This document shows, in pieces, positions 24,642 through 32,934 of a stretch of DNA of 64,000 nt; positions within the stretch are counted from its first letter, which is position 1; every line of letters begins with the position of its first letter. This DNA comes from CADEDH01 sp965262175. Lineage in GTDB: Bacteria > Actinomycetota > Acidimicrobiia > Acidimicrobiales > SZUA-35. The translations under genes and the position numbers were made by a program. Location of the stretch: assembly GCA_965262175.1 (NCBI GenBank), contig CBDHES010000002.1, forward strand, positions 2,356,001 through 2,420,000, given 5' to 3'. Under the pieces are notes generated by a model. The model saw nothing but the letters and a program-made list of their open reading frames with translations. It was not told where the DNA came from and searched no databases.

Positions 24642-25384
24642 CCCCGTCGAGCGGCGCCGGTGGCGTCCATCCCAACCGCAAGGGCCGCCACGTCGTGGTT
24701 CGAACGATCCCCCGAGCCGACGGTTCGGTCGTCGACCAGCTCGCCCCGATGGGGACCGCCACGGTCCATGAGGCGATCGGTCGACGGGGCTTCCTCGGCC
24801 CCGAGCTGCGACCGATCCAGGACGGGGCCCGCATCGCCGGCAGCGCCGTGACGGTGTCGAGCCACCCCGGCGACAACCTGATGATCCACGCCGCCGTCGA
24901 GACCTGCCAACCCGGCGACATCCTCGTCGTGACGAACACCGCCCCCTCGACCCACGGCATGTTCGGCGACCTCCTCGCCACGTCGCTCCTCCAGCGAGGG
25001 GTGCGGGGCCTCGTGATCGACGCCGGCGTCCGGGACATCGCCGACCTGCGGGACATGGGATTCCCGGTGTGGTCCCGGTGGGTGTCGTGCCAGGGGACCG
25101 TCAAGGCGAGTCCCGGCTCGGTCAACGTGCCGGTCTCGATCGGCGGGGTGGCGATCGAGCCGGGCGACGTGGTCTGTGCCGACGACGACGGGGTGGTCGT
25201 CGTCGGTCGGGAGGAGGCGCCGTGGGCCGTCGAGCGGTCCCAGGCCCGGCTCGACAAGGAGGCGGCGACCCGGGCCCGGCTCGAGGCCGGCGAGCTGGGG
25301 GTCGACCTCTACGACCTCCGATCCCTGCTCGACCAGCTCGGGGTGGTCACCGTCGACTCGCTCGACGATCTCGACGAGTCGTGA
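24638..25384 (+). CDS. ligK: 4-carboxy-4-hydroxy-2-oxoadipate aldolase (LigK/RraA type)
   Basis: 248 residues. Class II pyruvate aldolase of the HMG/CHA aldolase family, cleaving the LigJ product to pyruvate and oxaloacetate. The signature is GDLLATSLLQRGVRGLVIDA then GVRDIADLRDMGFPVWSR, with the Arg-Asp metal site; CADDDGVVVV is the late motif. RraA-like proteins share the fold, but coupling to ligJ settles the role. Terminal step of the pathway in this locus. Confidence 0.9.
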   Translation: MTPSSGAGGVHPNRKGRHVVVRTIPRADGSVVDQLAPMGTATVHEAIGRRGFLGPELRPIQDGARIAGSAVTVSSHPGDNLMIHAAVETCQPGDILVVTNTAPSTHGMFGDLLATSLLQRGVRGLVIDAGVRDIADLRDMGFPVWSRWVSCQGTVKASPGSVNVPVSIGGVAIEPGDVVCADDDGVVVVGREEAPWAVERSQARLDKEAATRARLEAGELGVDLYDLRSLLDQLGVVTVDSLDDLDES

Positions 25385-25404
25385 CGGCCGCCTACGGTGG
25401 ACCC

Positions 25405-25926
25405 ATGACCACAGACCGGTTTCGTATGGGCCGCCTCGACCACGCCCACATCCGCGTTCCGGACCGGGCCGAGGCCGCCCGGTGGTACGCCGAGCACCTC
25501 GGGTTCGAGCCCGTCGACCGATTCGACTTCTGGGCGACGGGTATCGACGGCGGACCGCTTCAGATCTCAGCCGACGGTGGTGAGACGATGCTGGCGCTGT
25601 TCGAAGCGAGCGACGGTCACCCGATGGTGCCCCAGGCGACGGGCATCGCCTTCAGCGTCGACGCCGCGAGCTTCGCCGCCTTCGCCCGGTCCCTCCCCGG
25701 CGAGATCCGCAACCCGGCCGGCGAGCCGCTCCAGGCTGATCATGTCGTCGACTTCGACCTGTGCTGGGCGTTCGACCTCGTCGACCCGTGGGGCAACCTC
25801 TATGAGCTCAACTGCTACGACTACGAGGCGGTTCGGGTCGACCTGATCGACGGCGACGGCATCGAGCCGGCCCGCTACTGGCCCCGGGAGCTCTACGAGA
25901 ACCGCCCCCTCACTCGGGGAACTTGA
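25405..25926 (+). CDS. VOC superfamily protein in lig locus
   Basis: 173 residues: GRLDHAHIRVPDRAEAARWY starts a single VOC module, FDLVDPWGNLYELNCYDYEA supplies the second ligand strand. TACGGT (25393-25398) ends six bases before the ATG, so it is probably transcribed on its own as a leaderless mRNA rather than only with ligJK. It is too short for a two-domain type I extradiol dioxygenase. Last 17 bases overlap the convergent VOC gene. Confidence 0.7.
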   Translation: MTTDRFRMGRLDHAHIRVPDRAEAARWYAEHLGFEPVDRFDFWATGIDGGPLQISADGGETMLALFEASDGHPMVPQATGIAFSVDAASFAAFARSLPGEIRNPAGEPLQADHVVDFDLCWAFDLVDPWGNLYELNCYDYEAVRVDLIDGDGIEPARYWPRELYENRPLTRGT

Positions 25927-26371
25927 GCTCGTCGGGATCGAGGCCGTCGAAGTCGGCTTCGGTGTACTCCCGGGCCTCGACCAGCACGAGCCAGTTGCCG
26001 GAGTTGTCCCGCATCAGGGCCTCGACGCCGTAGGGACGCTCGGCCGGCTCCTTGATGAACTCGACCCCCTTCGCCACCAGCTCCTCGTAGGTCTTGCGGC
26101 AGTCGTCGACGTGGAGGCCGACGGCGGGCAGTCCGCCTTCGGCCTGGGCCCGCCGCATGGCGGCGACCAGATCGTCGGAGAGGGGCGGCCCCGGGGTGGA
26201 GAGGTGGACGTCGAGCTCCGGTTGGCTCGGATGGCCGATGGTGACCCAGCGGAAGTCCTCCCCCAGGGTCACGTCGTCCCGGGCCTCGAAGCCGAGGACG
26301 TCGGTGTAGAAGGCGAGCGATTCGTCGAGGTCGGTGACCCAGACGGTGACCAATGAGACGTTGGTGATCAT
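25910..26371 (-). CDS. VOC superfamily protein
   Basis: 153 residues: MITNVSLVTVWVTDLDESLA and FYTDVLGFEARDDV, a central VGLHVDDCRKTYEEL and a MRDNSGNWLVLVEAREYTEA end. Resembles glyoxalase/bleomycin-resistance-like proteins seen with AraC regulators. TAACGT (26384-26379) lies seven bases before the ATG inside the AraC stop region, so a leaderless transcript is possible in addition to the TPMT-AraC-VOC operon. Confidence 0.75.
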   Translation of the reverse strand: MITNVSLVTVWVTDLDESLAFYTDVLGFEARDDVTLGEDFRWVTIGHPSQPELDVHLSTPGPPLSDDLVAAMRRAQAEGGLPAVGLHVDDCRKTYEELVAKGVEFIKEPAERPYGVEALMRDNSGNWLVLVEAREYTEADFDGLDPDELKFPE

Positions 26372-26381
26372 GGGGCTGACG

Positions 26382-26834
26382 TTACGAGTCGACGCCCGGG
26401 CCCCGCTTCTCCTCGCTTGCGGTCCTTCGCTCGACGAGGCCGGCCATGAAGAGGTAGCAGCCGGGGACGCGGGGAGCCTCGCTCCCGTAGCGCTGCTGGA
26501 ACTGGCGGGGTGACTCGCCGACGACGTCGCGGAACCGCCGGCTGAACGAGCCGAGGCTGGTGAACCCCACGGCATGGCACACCTCGGTGACGGTCAGGTT
26601 GGTGGCCCGCAGCAGGTCCTGGGCTCGCTCGATCCGGCGCTCCGACACGTAGGCGGCCGGCGTCACGCCGTAGGTGGCGCTGAAGAGCCGGTGGAAGTGG
26701 AACTTGCTCAACGCCGCGACCGACGCGAGCGCGGCCAGGTCGAGCGGCTCGGCGAAGTGGCGGTCGGCGTGGTCCCGGGCTCGGCGGAGGTGGATCAACG
26801 ACGCGACCGGGGCCGGTCCGGTGGTCGTCGTCAT
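26382..26834 (-). CDS. AraC-family regulator (DNA-binding domain only)
   Basis: 150 residues with two AraC HTH motifs (AALASVAALSKFHFHRLFSA and VTEVCHAVGFTSLGSFSRRF, then RDVVGESPRQFQQRYG) and almost no sensor domain, like MarA/SoxS-type or VOC-linked AraC proteins. Overlaps the TPMT-like gene by ATGA and precedes the VOC gene by 10 bases; a three-gene unit. Probably an activator of the unit. Confidence 0.85.
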   Translation of the reverse strand: MTTTTGPAPVASLIHLRRARDHADRHFAEPLDLAALASVAALSKFHFHRLFSATYGVTPAAYVSERRIERAQDLLRATNLTVTEVCHAVGFTSLGSFSRRFRDVVGESPRQFQQRYGSEAPRVPGCYLFMAGLVERRTASEEKRGPGVDS

Positions 26835-27496
26835 CGGTCGTCGCGCCGTCGGAGCACGGTCACGGTGACATCCAGGCTGGTCAGACCCCGCTGGCGGAAC
26901 GGGTCGTCGGGAGCCAGCCCGTCGATCGAGGCGACCCGATCGAGGTCGAAGCTCGGTCCGAACAGCGAGGCGATCTCGTCCCCCGGCACGGAGAACGGGG
27001 GTCCGTCCATCTGGGTCTGGTCGTACTCGAACGAGACCAGCAGCACCGGCGTCCCGGCCGGGATCAGCTCGGCCAGGCGCGCGGCGTACCGCCGGCGGAG
27101 GTCGGGGGGCAGGGCCACGAGGCTGGCCCGGTCGTAGACCCCACCGATCGAGGCGGTGACCGTGGTCGGCAGGTCGAAGAAGTCGCCGCACCACAGCTCG
27201 TAGGGCCCGGCGGTGTGCACGAGGAACGGGCCGTCGGTCCGGACCGACGGGATCAGGTCGCGATCGGTGAAGAACCCCGACACGGCCCGCCCGCTCAGCT
27301 CGCTGCCGATGATCGGATGGCCCTGGTCGGCCAGCCAGGCCATGTCGACCGACTTCCCGCACAGCGGGACCAGCACCGGGGCGTCGGGGCGACAGTCGAG
27401 GTCGGGCCAGTGGGAGCGGAGCAGCCGGTTCGGTTTCGACTGGTCGAAGGCCGTCTGGCCCCGGTTCCACCGCTCGTGCCAGAACGCCGCGTCCAT
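26831..27496 (-). CDS. Thiopurine S-methyltransferase (TPMT) family
   Basis: 221 residues. FWHERWNRGQTAFDQSKPN at the N-terminus, VLVPLCGKSVDMAWLADQGH (SAM motif I of TPMT) and GGVYDRASLVALPPDLRRRY identify the family, which S-methylates thiols or metalloids such as selenite/tellurite in bacteria. First gene of the TPMT-AraC-VOC unit. Divergent from the HD-domain gene. Confidence 0.88.
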   Translation of the reverse strand: MDAAFWHERWNRGQTAFDQSKPNRLLRSHWPDLDCRPDAPVLVPLCGKSVDMAWLADQGHPIIGSELSGRAVSGFFTDRDLIPSVRTDGPFLVHTAGPYELWCGDFFDLPTTVTASIGGVYDRASLVALPPDLRRRYAARLAELIPAGTPVLLVSFEYDQTQMDGPPFSVPGDEIASLFGPSFDLDRVASIDGLAPDDPFRQRGLTSLDVTVTVLRRRDDR

Positions 27497-27537
27497 GGCG
27501 TCAGTGTGCCACCACCGGCGACGGCTACGGTGACGGC

Positions 27538-28167
27538 GTGCTCTCGGATCGCTGGCTCGACCCCCTCGATGACCGGATGCGGCACCAGCTGGGCTTCCTG
27601 CTGGAGATCGACCGCCTCAAGCAGGTGATACGGGGCAGCCGGATCGCCGACGGCTCCCGGCGGGAGAACACCGCCGAGCACTCCTGGCACCTCGCCCTGT
27701 TCGCCTCGACGCTGGCCGAGTACGCCATCGAGCCGGTCGACGTGTCCCGGGTGGTCCAGATGCTGCTCCTCCACGACATCGTCGAGATCGACGCCGGCGA
27801 CACGCCGCTGTTCGACGAGGCGGGGGCCTCGGCCCAGGACGACGCCGAGCAGCGGGCCGCCGACCGGCTCTTCGGGTTGCTCCCGCCCGACCAGGCCGCC
27901 GTCTTCCGGGCGCTGTGGGAGGAGTTCGAGGCGGCGACCTCGGCCGACGCCCGGTTCGCCAAGGCGATCGACCGCCTCCAACCGATCCTGCTCAACCATG
28001 CCGTCGGCGGCGGCACCTGGACCGACTACGACGTCGACGAGGATCGGGAGCGCCGGTTGACCGAGCGGATCGCCCAGGGCTCGCCGGACCTGTGGGCCGT
28101 GGCCGAGGCGGTGTTCGCCGATGCGGTGGCCAACGGCTGGCTCCGTCCGGCTCCGCTGCCGAGCTGA
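27538..28167 (+). CDS. HD-domain phosphohydrolase (YfbR/HD_3 type)
   Basis: 209 residues. Metal residues are in ENTAEHSWHLALF (His), MLLLHDIVEIDAGD (His-Asp) and FAKAIDRLQPILLNH (Asp), the HDDC2/YfbR pattern of 5'-deoxynucleotidases. Likely removes phosphate from dNMPs. TACGGT (27526-27531) ends six bases before GTG 27538, a leaderless arrangement. Unrelated in function to the lig genes around it. Confidence 0.82.
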   Translation: MLSDRWLDPLDDRMRHQLGFLLEIDRLKQVIRGSRIADGSRRENTAEHSWHLALFASTLAEYAIEPVDVSRVVQMLLLHDIVEIDAGDTPLFDEAGASAQDDAEQRAADRLFGLLPPDQAAVFRALWEEFEAATSADARFAKAIDRLQPILLNHAVGGGTWTDYDVDEDRERRLTERIAQGSPDLWAVAEAVFADAVANGWLRPAPLPS

Positions 28168-28200
28168 TCGGTGACGGGATCGCCGTCGCCGTCGCTGTCG

Positions 28201-28842
28201 CTACCCGGCGGGTGGGGCGTCCCACCGCCGGAGCGCGGCGATGACCGAAGCGAGGTGGTCGGCCATCGCCTCACCGGCCGCCTCCTCGTCGCCCGAGGCG
28301 ATCGCTTCGACGATCCGGGTGTGCTGGGCCAGCGACTCCTCGGGCCGACCGGGCATCAGCGCCAGTTGGTACTGGTGGTGGCTGGCCCGGTTCCGGAGGT
28401 TGGCCACCAGGTCGGCCGCCACCCGGTGTCGGCTGGCCTCCCGGATCAAGGCGTGGAGCCGGCCGTTGAGCTCGGAGTAGGACGGGGCATCGCCGATCGC
28501 CACCGCCTCGGCCATCTCGGCCGTCAGCGCCCGAAGCGCCCGCCGCTCGTCGTCGGTCGCCCGGCGGGCGGCATGGGCCGCGGTCAGGCGTTCGAGGGCC
28601 ACCCGGGCCTCGGTGATCTCGATCGCCTCGGCCACGGTGGTACGGCGGACGGTCGCCCCCCGATTGACCTGCCGGTCGACCAGGCCTTCGGCCGCCAACT
28701 CCACCAGGGCCGCCCGGATCGTGGCCCGGCCGCACCGGTACCGCTCGGTCAGGTGGAGCTCGACGAGCCGCTCCCCGGGGGCGAAGCGGCCGGCCAGGAT
28801 GTCCCGACGGAGGACGTCGACGGCGGCCACCGGCTCGGTCAT
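28201..28842 (-). CDS. GntR-family (FCD) regulator of the lig locus
   Basis: 213 residues: winged helix AVDVLRRDILAGRFAPGERL, RYRCGRATIRAALVELAAEG then an all-helical FCD metal/acid-binding domain (AEAIEITEARVALERLTAAH, with His/Asp ligands spread to HTRIVEAIASGDEEAAGEAM). Overlaps ligI by ATGA at the end of ligU-ligI-gntR. FCD proteins sense carboxylic acids, so a pathway acid such as protocatechuate, PDC or oxalomesaconate is the likely effector. Probable sites: palindrome 23553-23566 and 30838-30851. Confidence 0.85.
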   Translation of the reverse strand: MTEPVAAVDVLRRDILAGRFAPGERLVELHLTERYRCGRATIRAALVELAAEGLVDRQVNRGATVRRTTVAEAIEITEARVALERLTAAHAARRATDDERRALRALTAEMAEAVAIGDAPSYSELNGRLHALIREASRHRVAADLVANLRNRASHHQYQLALMPGRPEESLAQHTRIVEAIASGDEEAAGEAMADHLASVIAALRRWDAPPAG

Positions 28843-29720
28843 GCGAAGTCGTACAGCCGCTCGGGATTGTCGACCAGGATCCGGTTGCGGACCGCCTCGT
28901 CGGGGGCGAAGGCGGTCATGAGATCGACCAGGTCCCCGTCGTCGGGCATCGATCGCACGTTGGGGTGGGGCCAGTCGGTGCCCCACAGGACCCGGTCGGG
29001 GGCGGCGGCGATCAGGGCCCGAGCGAAGGGGACCACGTCGTCGTAGGGTGCGGGGCCATCGGCGGTGAGCCGCTCGGCGCCCGAGATCTTGACCCAGGCC
29101 CGATCGTCGGTCAGCAGCTCCAGCAACGCCTGGAACGGCGCCTGGTCCAACCCATCGGTGACGGGGACCCGGGCCATGTGGTCGATCACGTAGGGGCAGG
29201 GCATTCGATCGAGGAGATCGACGTGGTCGGGCAGGTCTCGGGCGTCGAAGTGGAGCACGATGTGCCACCCCAACCGTGCCACCCGTTCGGTCACCCGCCA
29301 GAAGTGATCGAGGTCGGGGGCGCCCCCGAGGTGGGCCACGAAGTTGAACCGGGTCCCCCGGACCCCGGCGTCGTGCAGCTCGGCGATCTGGGCGTCGGTG
29401 AACGAGTCGTCGATCATGGCAACGCCGGCGTAACGGCCCGCACCACGGATCAACGCATCGACCATCGCCGCGTTGTCGGTGCCGTGGCAGCTCGCCTGCA
29501 CGAACACCGCCCGACTCAAGCCGAGCCGGTCCTGAAGGGCCTCGAAGTCGTCGATGCCGGCGTCCGGCGGGGTGTAGGCCCGCTCGGCGGCGAACGGGAA
29601 CCGGTCGGCCGGACCGAACACGTGGCAGTGGGCGTCGGTCGCCTTCGGCGGCGGGACGAACGACACCGGCTGGTGAGGATCGGGATGTGGTCCGGGAATC
29701 GGTCTGGGCGTCGCGGTCAT
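28839..29720 (-). CDS. ligI: 2-pyrone-4,6-dicarboxylate lactonase (LigI)
   Basis: 293 residues, amidohydrolase-fold lactonase opening PDC to 4-oxalomesaconate. After a Pro-rich leader comes KATDAHCHVFGPADRFPFAA; then YTPPDAGIDDF, VFVQASCHGTDNAAMVDAL, VRGTRFNFVAHLGG, and the catalytic-Asp motif VLWGTDWPHPNVRSMPDDGD. Follows ligU and precedes gntR, with ATGA overlaps at both ends, so the three are tightly coupled. Confidence 0.9.
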   Translation of the reverse strand: MTATPRPIPGPHPDPHQPVSFVPPPKATDAHCHVFGPADRFPFAAERAYTPPDAGIDDFEALQDRLGLSRAVFVQASCHGTDNAAMVDALIRGAGRYAGVAMIDDSFTDAQIAELHDAGVRGTRFNFVAHLGGAPDLDHFWRVTERVARLGWHIVLHFDARDLPDHVDLLDRMPCPYVIDHMARVPVTDGLDQAPFQALLELLTDDRAWVKISGAERLTADGPAPYDDVVPFARALIAAAPDRVLWGTDWPHPNVRSMPDDGDLVDLMTAFAPDEAVRNRILVDNPERLYDFA

Positions 29721-30811
29721 CGGTACTCCGGGGGAAAGGCGAGACCATCCATGAGCTTGCGGGCGGTGCGAACGATGCCGGCCCGGGCGACCTCGATACC
29801 GTCGGGCCCGGTCGAGACCGAGACCGCGGCACCGAACGAGCCCGTCGGGTGTTCGAGGACCAGGAGATCGCCGGTCGGCCCGGCGACCAGTGGATGGGCC
29901 GTGGTGCCGGGCACCGCCGCCGCCACCGCCACGGTCAACGCACCCAGCACCCCGATCGCCTCGTGGCAGCGGTGGGGGATGAACGTCCGGGTTCGCAGCG
30001 AGCCACCCTCGGCTGGGGGTGAGACCATCGTGAGCTTGGGGACGGTCGAGGCGGTCACGTCCCCCAGGTTCATGAGCGGGCCGGCCGCCAGCCGAACCCG
30101 TTCCAGGGTCGCCCGCAGGGAGCGGTCGGCCTCCAGCTCGGCCGGCGACTCGCCGCCCGTGACCCCGAGCGCCGCGGCGTCCAGCACCACGACCGGCATC
30201 CCGTGGTCGATGAGGGTGCAGGGCACGCCGGCCACCTCGTCGAGTGGTTGACCGGTGGGGAACAGTGCGCCGGTGCTGGACCCGGCGACGTCCTCGAAGT
30301 CGAGCCGGATCGGGGCCGCCGTGCCCGGCACCCCCGAGACTTCGAGGTCGCCGTCGTACCGGGGTCGACCGTCGCGCACCTCGAACGTGGCGACCGCCAC
30401 CGAATCGGTGTTCTCCATCAGGATCCGGACCCGTGTCTCACCCTCGGATCCCTCGGCCAGACCTCGCTCGACGGCGAAGGGGCCGACTCCGGCCAGCATG
30501 TTGCCGCAGTTCTGGGCGTCGGAGACGAGGGCCTGATCGACCGAGGGTTGGAGGAAGAGGTAGCCCACGTCGGCCCGGGGGTCGGGGGATGGGCCGACCA
30601 CCGCCACCTTCGTGGTGAGCGGGTGGCCGCCGCCGATGCCGTCGATCTGCCGAGGGTCGGGTGAGCCGACGATCCCCAGGATGAGCCGATCGCGTACGGC
30701 GGGGTCGGTGGGCAGATCGTCGGCGACGAAGAACGCGCCCTTCGAGGTCCCGCCCCGCATCATCATGCAGCGCACGCCGCCACCCCCCGCCGGCCGGGAT
30801 CCGGTTGTCAC
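29717..30811 (-). CDS. ligU: 4-oxalomesaconate tautomerase (LigU/GalD, PrpF fold)
   Basis: 364 residues, PrpF family two-lobed isomerase that moves the double bond of oxalomesaconate between LigI and LigJ. VRCMMMRGGTSKGAFFVADD starts lobe 1; IDGIGGGHPLTTKVAVVGPS, DAQNCGNMLAGVGPFAV (catalytic Cys), and LTMVSPPAEGG are family motifs. First gene of ligU-ligI-gntR; the promoter region up to PadR carries GntR-like half sites. Confidence 0.88.
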   Translation of the reverse strand: MTTGSRPAGGGGVRCMMMRGGTSKGAFFVADDLPTDPAVRDRLILGIVGSPDPRQIDGIGGGHPLTTKVAVVGPSPDPRADVGYLFLQPSVDQALVSDAQNCGNMLAGVGPFAVERGLAEGSEGETRVRILMENTDSVAVATFEVRDGRPRYDGDLEVSGVPGTAAPIRLDFEDVAGSSTGALFPTGQPLDEVAGVPCTLIDHGMPVVVLDAAALGVTGGESPAELEADRSLRATLERVRLAAGPLMNLGDVTASTVPKLTMVSPPAEGGSLRTRTFIPHRCHEAIGVLGALTVAVAAAVPGTTAHPLVAGPTGDLLVLEHPTGSFGAAVSVSTGPDGIEVARAGIVRTARKLMDGLAFPPEYR

Positions 30812-30837
30812 CCGGCCATTGTGGTCAACGCGATCCG

Positions 30838-30851
30838 CGGTGTCGACAATC
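30838..30851. promoter_or_regulatory. GntR-like operator half site before ligU
   Basis: CGGTGTCGACAATC keeps the whole right half of the pobA-ligJ palindrome (TGTCGACAATC). ATTGTGGTCAAC at 30819-30830 is a weaker copy nearer the ligU start. Their presence at the second lig promoter supports one regulator for both operons. Confidence 0.5.
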
Positions 30852-30900
30852 GGTCGGCCGCCGGATCCGGCTCTCGATGTCGCCTACCCTGGTCATCGCC

Positions 30901-31218
30901 ATGGCTCTACGGGAACCGACCGTCTTCATCCTCACGGCGCTGGCCCGGGAGCGCCTCCACGGGTACGGGATCATCGGCGCGGTCGAGCGTCTGTCCGATG
31001 GGCGGATCACCCTCAGCACCGGCACGCTCTACGGCGCCCTCGACCGGTTGCAGCGGGACGGTCACGTCCGGTTCGCCGGCGAAGACCAGGACGGCGGCCC
31101 CAAGCGGCGGTACTACGAGTTGACGACGTCCGGTCGGGACCTGCTGGTCGACGAGGTCGAGCGGATGCGCTCGACGGCCGCCACCCTGGCCGACGAACTG
31201 CGGGAGGCGTGGTCGTGA
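30901..31218 (+). CDS. PadR-family transcriptional regulator
   Basis: 105 residues: LREPTVFILTALARERLHGY and TLSTGTLYGALDRL-like LSTGTLYGALDRLQRDGHVR, with KRRYYELTTSGRDLL wing, the standard PadR-s1 winged helix plus a short dimer helix. ATG 30901 fits family length; ATG 30877 is possible. It overlaps the next membrane-protein gene by GTGA, the common arrangement of PadR repressor plus membrane target. Confidence 0.88.
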   Translation: MALREPTVFILTALARERLHGYGIIGAVERLSDGRITLSTGTLYGALDRLQRDGHVRFAGEDQDGGPKRRYYELTTSGRDLLVDEVERMRSTAATLADELREAWS

Positions 31219-31781
31219 TCCCGGCGGGGGTCGATCGGGGTGCCGCACCGATCCGCCTCGTGGCCCGGTGGTGGCTGCCGTCCGATATCGATCGAGACGC
31301 CGTCGCCGCCTGTGCCGTCGCCGCCGCCCGCCGAGGCAGGTCGCGGTGGGCGACCGTGATCCGGGAGCTGATCGGCCTGATCGCCCTCGGGTTCCGACTG
31401 AGGTGCCGACGGGCCACCGACGACCGGCCCGCCCCGATCGTCGTCCAGGGTCTGATCGCCGGCGGCGCAGGGGTCGGGGTGCTCGTCGCCGCCGGATCGA
31501 TCGGCGCACCGGCGGGAGCGCTCGTCGCGGTGGGCGTGGTCGCTCCGGCGATGTTGCTGGCCGCCGGATGGTTCGACCCTCGCCTGGCCGTGGCGGCAAC
31601 GGTGGTGTGGGGGTGGCGGTTCGCCGTGGCCAACCACGACGCGGTGCTCGGCGATCTCGGCCGGCTCGGGTGGGGGATCACCGTCACCGAGTTGATCGTG
31701 CGGTGGGTGATGATGGCGGCCGGGGTGCTCGTGGCGCTCGTCGTCGCCCGGACGTCCATCCGGCGCGCCGCCCTCGTCTGA
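31215..31781 (+). CDS. Membrane protein coupled to PadR
   Basis: 188 residues: a basic cytoplasmic N-terminus (about 55 residues) then four hydrophobic segments (LIAGGAGVGVLVAAGSIGAP, ALVAVGVVAPAMLLAAGWF, AVAATVVWGWRFAVA and WVMMAAGVLVALVVA). GTG 31215 overlaps the PadR stop as GTGA. No named family recognised; PadR-linked membrane proteins are often permease-like or stress-response proteins. Confidence 0.65.
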   Translation: MIPAGVDRGAAPIRLVARWWLPSDIDRDAVAACAVAAARRGRSRWATVIRELIGLIALGFRLRCRRATDDRPAPIVVQGLIAGGAGVGVLVAAGSIGAPAGALVAVGVVAPAMLLAAGWFDPRLAVAATVVWGWRFAVANHDAVLGDLGRLGWGITVTELIVRWVMMAAGVLVALVVARTSIRRAALV

Positions 31782-31860
31782 GGACGGGGCGATGGCCCCT
31801 TGTCCTCGGTCGCCACTACTATGTCGGTGAACGACGTAGTCGAGGAAGAGGAGGGGTCCG

Positions 31861-32880
31861 ATGGCCCGACGACTGCACCTCACCCATCGCCAGGTGAACC
31901 TGCTGCTGGAGATCCTGGTGGTGGCGGCGATCATCACCGGGGTGGTGTCCTGGATCGTGCCGCTGGCCGCAGCCCGGGCCCTCACCGTGGCCCACGCGGT
32001 GTCGGGCTTCCTGATCCTGGTGGTGGCTCCGCTCAAGATCCGGGGTCCGGTCCGGGCCGGCTTCCGTCGGCGCCGGGCCACCCGCTGGGTGTCGACGGCG
32101 TTCGGCGTGGCGGTCCTCGCCACGCTCGCACTCGGTGTTGCCCACGCCACCGGGATCTGGTTCGGCGTCGGCTACTGGAGCGCGTTGTGGACCCACCAGC
32201 TCATCGGCTTCCTCCTGGTGCCGCTGCTGCTGTGGCACGTCGTCACCCGGCCGGTCCGACCCTCGATGACCGACGTCGACCGCCGGGGGTTCCTCACCGC
32301 CGGCGCCGCTACCGCCGTGTCGTTGGGGGTCCTCGGTGTGCAGGAGGTGATCCTCGACGCGGTGGGCGGGCCGGGCGGCCGGCGGGCCGGGACCGGCTCC
32401 CACGCCACCGGCTCGTTCGATCCCGACGCCATGCCGACCGTCCAGTGGCTCGATGACTCGGTTCCGTCCGACACCGCCGCCGATACCTGGGACCTCACCG
32501 TCGCCGGTTCCCCGGTGGCCATCGCCGACCTGAGGGCCCGCACCACGCCGCTCACGGCCCGGCTGGACTGCACCGGCGGCTGGTACGCCGACCAGCGGTG
32601 GGACGTCGTCCCGATCGCCGACCTGGTCGGTGCCGACGTGGCGGGCCGCAGCGTCAAGGTGACCTCGTCGACCGGCTACGCCCGGCTGTTCCCCCTCGCC
32701 GAGGTCGACGAGCTCTATCTCGCCGTCGGCTACGACGGCCGGCCGCTCCGCCGGGGCCACGGTGCACCGGTCCGCCTCGTCGCCCCCGGACGACGCGGCC
32801 CCCAGTGGGTGAAGTGGGTCGTCGACGTCGCACCCTCCGACCGTCCGGCGTGGCTCCAGCTCCCTCTCCCGCCGACCTAG
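31861..32880 (+). CDS. Cytochrome b-like membrane domain fused to sulfite-oxidase-type molybdopterin domain
   Basis: 339 residues. The first 125 residues form four TM helices with His residues spaced like a b561/DUF4405 cytochrome (VAHAVSGFLILVVAPLKIRG, LWTHQLIGFLLVPLLLWHVV). A twin-arginine-like RRGFLTAGAATAVSLGVLGV follows, then a periplasmic Oxidored_molyb domain with ARLDCTGGWYADQRWDVVPI, whose Cys is the Mo ligand, ending at RRGPQWVKWVVDV. It fuses into one chain what MsrP/MsrQ or YedY/YedZ do as two. Likely a periplasmic sulfoxide or similar reductase. Confidence 0.8.
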   Translation: MARRLHLTHRQVNLLLEILVVAAIITGVVSWIVPLAAARALTVAHAVSGFLILVVAPLKIRGPVRAGFRRRRATRWVSTAFGVAVLATLALGVAHATGIWFGVGYWSALWTHQLIGFLLVPLLLWHVVTRPVRPSMTDVDRRGFLTAGAATAVSLGVLGVQEVILDAVGGPGGRRAGTGSHATGSFDPDAMPTVQWLDDSVPSDTAADTWDLTVAGSPVAIADLRARTTPLTARLDCTGGWYADQRWDVVPIADLVGADVAGRSVKVTSSTGYARLFPLAEVDELYLAVGYDGRPLRRGHGAPVRLVAPGRRGPQWVKWVVDVAPSDRPAWLQLPLPPT

Positions 32881-32893
32881 GCCCGAACCACGG

Positions 32894-32928
32894 GTCGTGT
32901 CACGCCGGCCGCCACGGCGTGACACGAC
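32894..32928. terminator. Bidirectional hairpin terminator
   Basis: Perfect 14-base-pair stem GTCGTGTCACGCCG (32894-32907) with CGGCGTGACACGAC (32915-32928), 7-base loop. It lies exactly between two convergent genes (stops at 32880 and 32935). No T-run, so it may act by stalling in both directions. Confidence 0.7.
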
Positions 32929-32934
32929 ACCCGA

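Noticed and set aside
25405..26371. VOC genes as the missing protocatechuate dioxygenase
   Set aside because: Each has only one VOC module and lacks the two-domain layout of type I extradiol enzymes; no positive evidence for ring cleavage.
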